DNA from: Crocinitomicaceae bacterium
Lineage (GTDB): Bacteria; Bacteroidota; Bacteroidia; Flavobacteriales_D; Sanyastnellaceae
Direction of reading: 5' to 3'
Length of the DNA: 34,010 nt
Assembly: GCA_002720375.1 (NCBI GenBank)
Contig: PBIE01000033.1
Span: 1 to 34,010 of the forward strand
Under the pieces are notes generated by a model. That model had not been told where the DNA came from, did no database searches, and saw nothing but the letters and a program-made list of their open reading frames with translations. This document shows positions 32,811-34,010 of this stretch, piece by piece. A program made the translations under genes and the position numbers. How positions within the stretch are numbered: position 1 is the stretch's first letter; every line of letters begins with the position of its first letter.

Positions 32811-34010
32811 TCAGTCCGCCCAGATTTTCCGCTGTTGGACGTCGCCACTTGCCCCGCGGGCGCTCCACAGGTAGACCTGACCACAACCATTGAATTGAAC
32901 GGATTGGCCGCCCATCATGGGGCGCTCCATCACCATTCTACCCCGGGTGTCGAACACCTGTAGTTGGCAAGGTTGCTTTGCGGTGAACGCGCGGCCATTC
33001 CAATCCAAGAGGTCTGCCATTTCAGGGCGTAGGTCCGAAACTGAAATCGGAGCGCCACAGAACTGGCTCCAGAAGCTCCACATCTCTGCTGCACTGGTGA
33101 TGTCAAAGTTGCCCCAAGATCCAAACCAGTCGTGGCCTCCGTTGTTGACGCGATACAGGCGCGCTTCGTATCCATAGTCGCCACCAGAGTGGGCAATCAG
33201 GTCGACAGTGCTGCCATCTGTTGGGTCGAGATTGGGAAGTGCGGTCTCGCTGACTTCAGTGCAATTGTTCCACCCGGCCCAGGTTGCCACCACCGTTTCG
33301 ACACTTGGAGCACCACCCCAATTTCCGGGGTCAAACGGGCTGCCATTGTAGGGGACATCGTTGTCTAATGTGCCGTGGATGTGCACCACCGGAACCGGTT
33401 GGGAAGGAGAGCATGAGCCCCAGTCGTTGCCTCCCATATTCCCGCCTACGATGCCAATGCCACGGAATGTGTCTGCATTGTCACAGGCGAGCGAGTAGCT
33501 CATATAGCCTCCATTGGAATAGCCGCAGCTGTAGGTGCAGTCCGGGTCGTGTCCATGCTCAGACTGCAAGTGCTCAGCCAATTGTGTCAAGAAGGCGTGA
33601 TCATTGACATTCGAGAAGTTGAAGTTGGCATTCCAGTGGCTGGTGCCACCGCCATCTTGCGCGCCTTGCGGAAAGACGACGCCAAAGCCTTCTTCGTCTG
33701 CGACTTCTCTAAATCCGCTGAACCCGTATATGCTTGAAGCTGATCCTGAATATCCATGGAGCACAAAGACCAAGGGGGCCCCGGGCTGCATGTTTTGGGG
33801 CGCATAGTAGATGTATTGTCGCAAGGCGCTGATGCCGTTGTCAGTGACACCAAACTGCTCGATTTCGATACAAGACCCGTCATCGACAGTGGCCCCAATC
33901 ACATAGTTCAGTGCAGTCGGGTCTGTGCATCCGGGGATCACGAAGGTGCACGCACCATCTCCAACGGTGAAGGTGTGGTATCCATATGAGCCGTCGTTGA
34001 GGTTGAATGG
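32811..34010 (-). CDS. PHB-depolymerase/LpqC-like secreted esterase with N-terminal GCTDPTALNY repeat and T9SS type A-like C-terminus; N-terminus lies outside the window
   Basis: LVFVLHGYSGSASSIYGFSGFREVADEEGFGVVFPQG, CGYSNGGYMSYSLAC (GxSxGG), VPVVHIHGTLDNDVPYNG, NNGGHDWFG. Upstream codons to base 34010 remain open (PFNLNDGSYGYHTFTVGDGACTFVIPGCTD...), so the listed start at 33941 is not the true start. Confidence 0.88.
   Translation of the reverse strand, partial: PFNLNDGSYGYHTFTVGDGACTFVIPGCTDPTALNYVIGATVDDGSCIEIEQFGVTDNGISALRQYIYYAPQNMQPGAPLVFVLHGYSGSASSIYGFSGFREVADEEGFGVVFPQGAQDGGGTSHWNANFNFSNVNDHAFLTQLAEHLQSEHGHDPDCTYSCGYSNGGYMSYSLACDNADTFRGIGIVGGNMGGNDWGSCSPSQPVPVVHIHGTLDNDVPYNGSPFDPGNWGGAPSVETVVATWAGWNNCTEVSETALPNLDPTDGSTVDLIAHSGGDYGYEARLYRVNNGGHDWFGSWGNFDITSAAEMWSFWSQFCGAPISVSDLRPEMADLLDWNGRAFTAKQPCQLQVFDTRGRMVMERPMMGGQSVQFNGCGQVYLWSARGASGDVQQRKIWAD

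Noticed and set aside
1-34010. Search for mobile elements, defence systems, phage genes, tRNA or rRNA
   Set aside because: No transposase, integrase, terminal repeats, defence-gene signatures or tRNA-like cloverleaf sequences were recognised by eye; specialised tools could still find small RNAs.

Overview
This 34 kb window is a gene-dense stretch (about 25 CDS) of what looks like a Bacteroidota chromosome, probably a marine Flavobacteriales relative. That placement is inferred from T9SS-type C-terminal domains, GCTDxxACNYD repeats and TAnnTTTG-like promoter elements. No rRNA, tRNA, CRISPR array, integrase or transposase was recognised. Housekeeping genes are clpB, shikimate kinase, a PyrR-like phosphoribosyltransferase, an RlmD-family rRNA methyltransferase, FAH hydrolase, a DEAD-box helicase, a hotdog thioesterase and OmpA. 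Most of the rest encodes secreted multidomain proteins: a CHU_C/type-B surface protein, endonuclease I, an M14 peptidase, an M43 protease fused to a choice-of-anchor-B propeller, DUF1028, a metallophosphoesterase and a PHB-depolymerase-like esterase. Main points for follow-up: (1) a recurrent YAnnTT(T)(G) element 11-13 nt upstream of the start codon in at least 7 genes, suggesting leaderless transcription; (2) a palindromic operator candidate overlapping the promoter of shikimate kinase in the clpB/aroK divergent region; (3) a cysteine-bracketed double EF-hand (dockerin-like) C-terminal module that takes the place of a T9SS sorting domain in two unrelated secreted enzymes; (4) a 714-bp in-gene duplication flanking a beta-propeller; (5) an RlmD-family protein that appears to have lost all four Fe-S cysteines; (6) long C9 and G8 tracts in two adjacent envelope genes. 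All family names are from reading motifs by eye; no searches were run.
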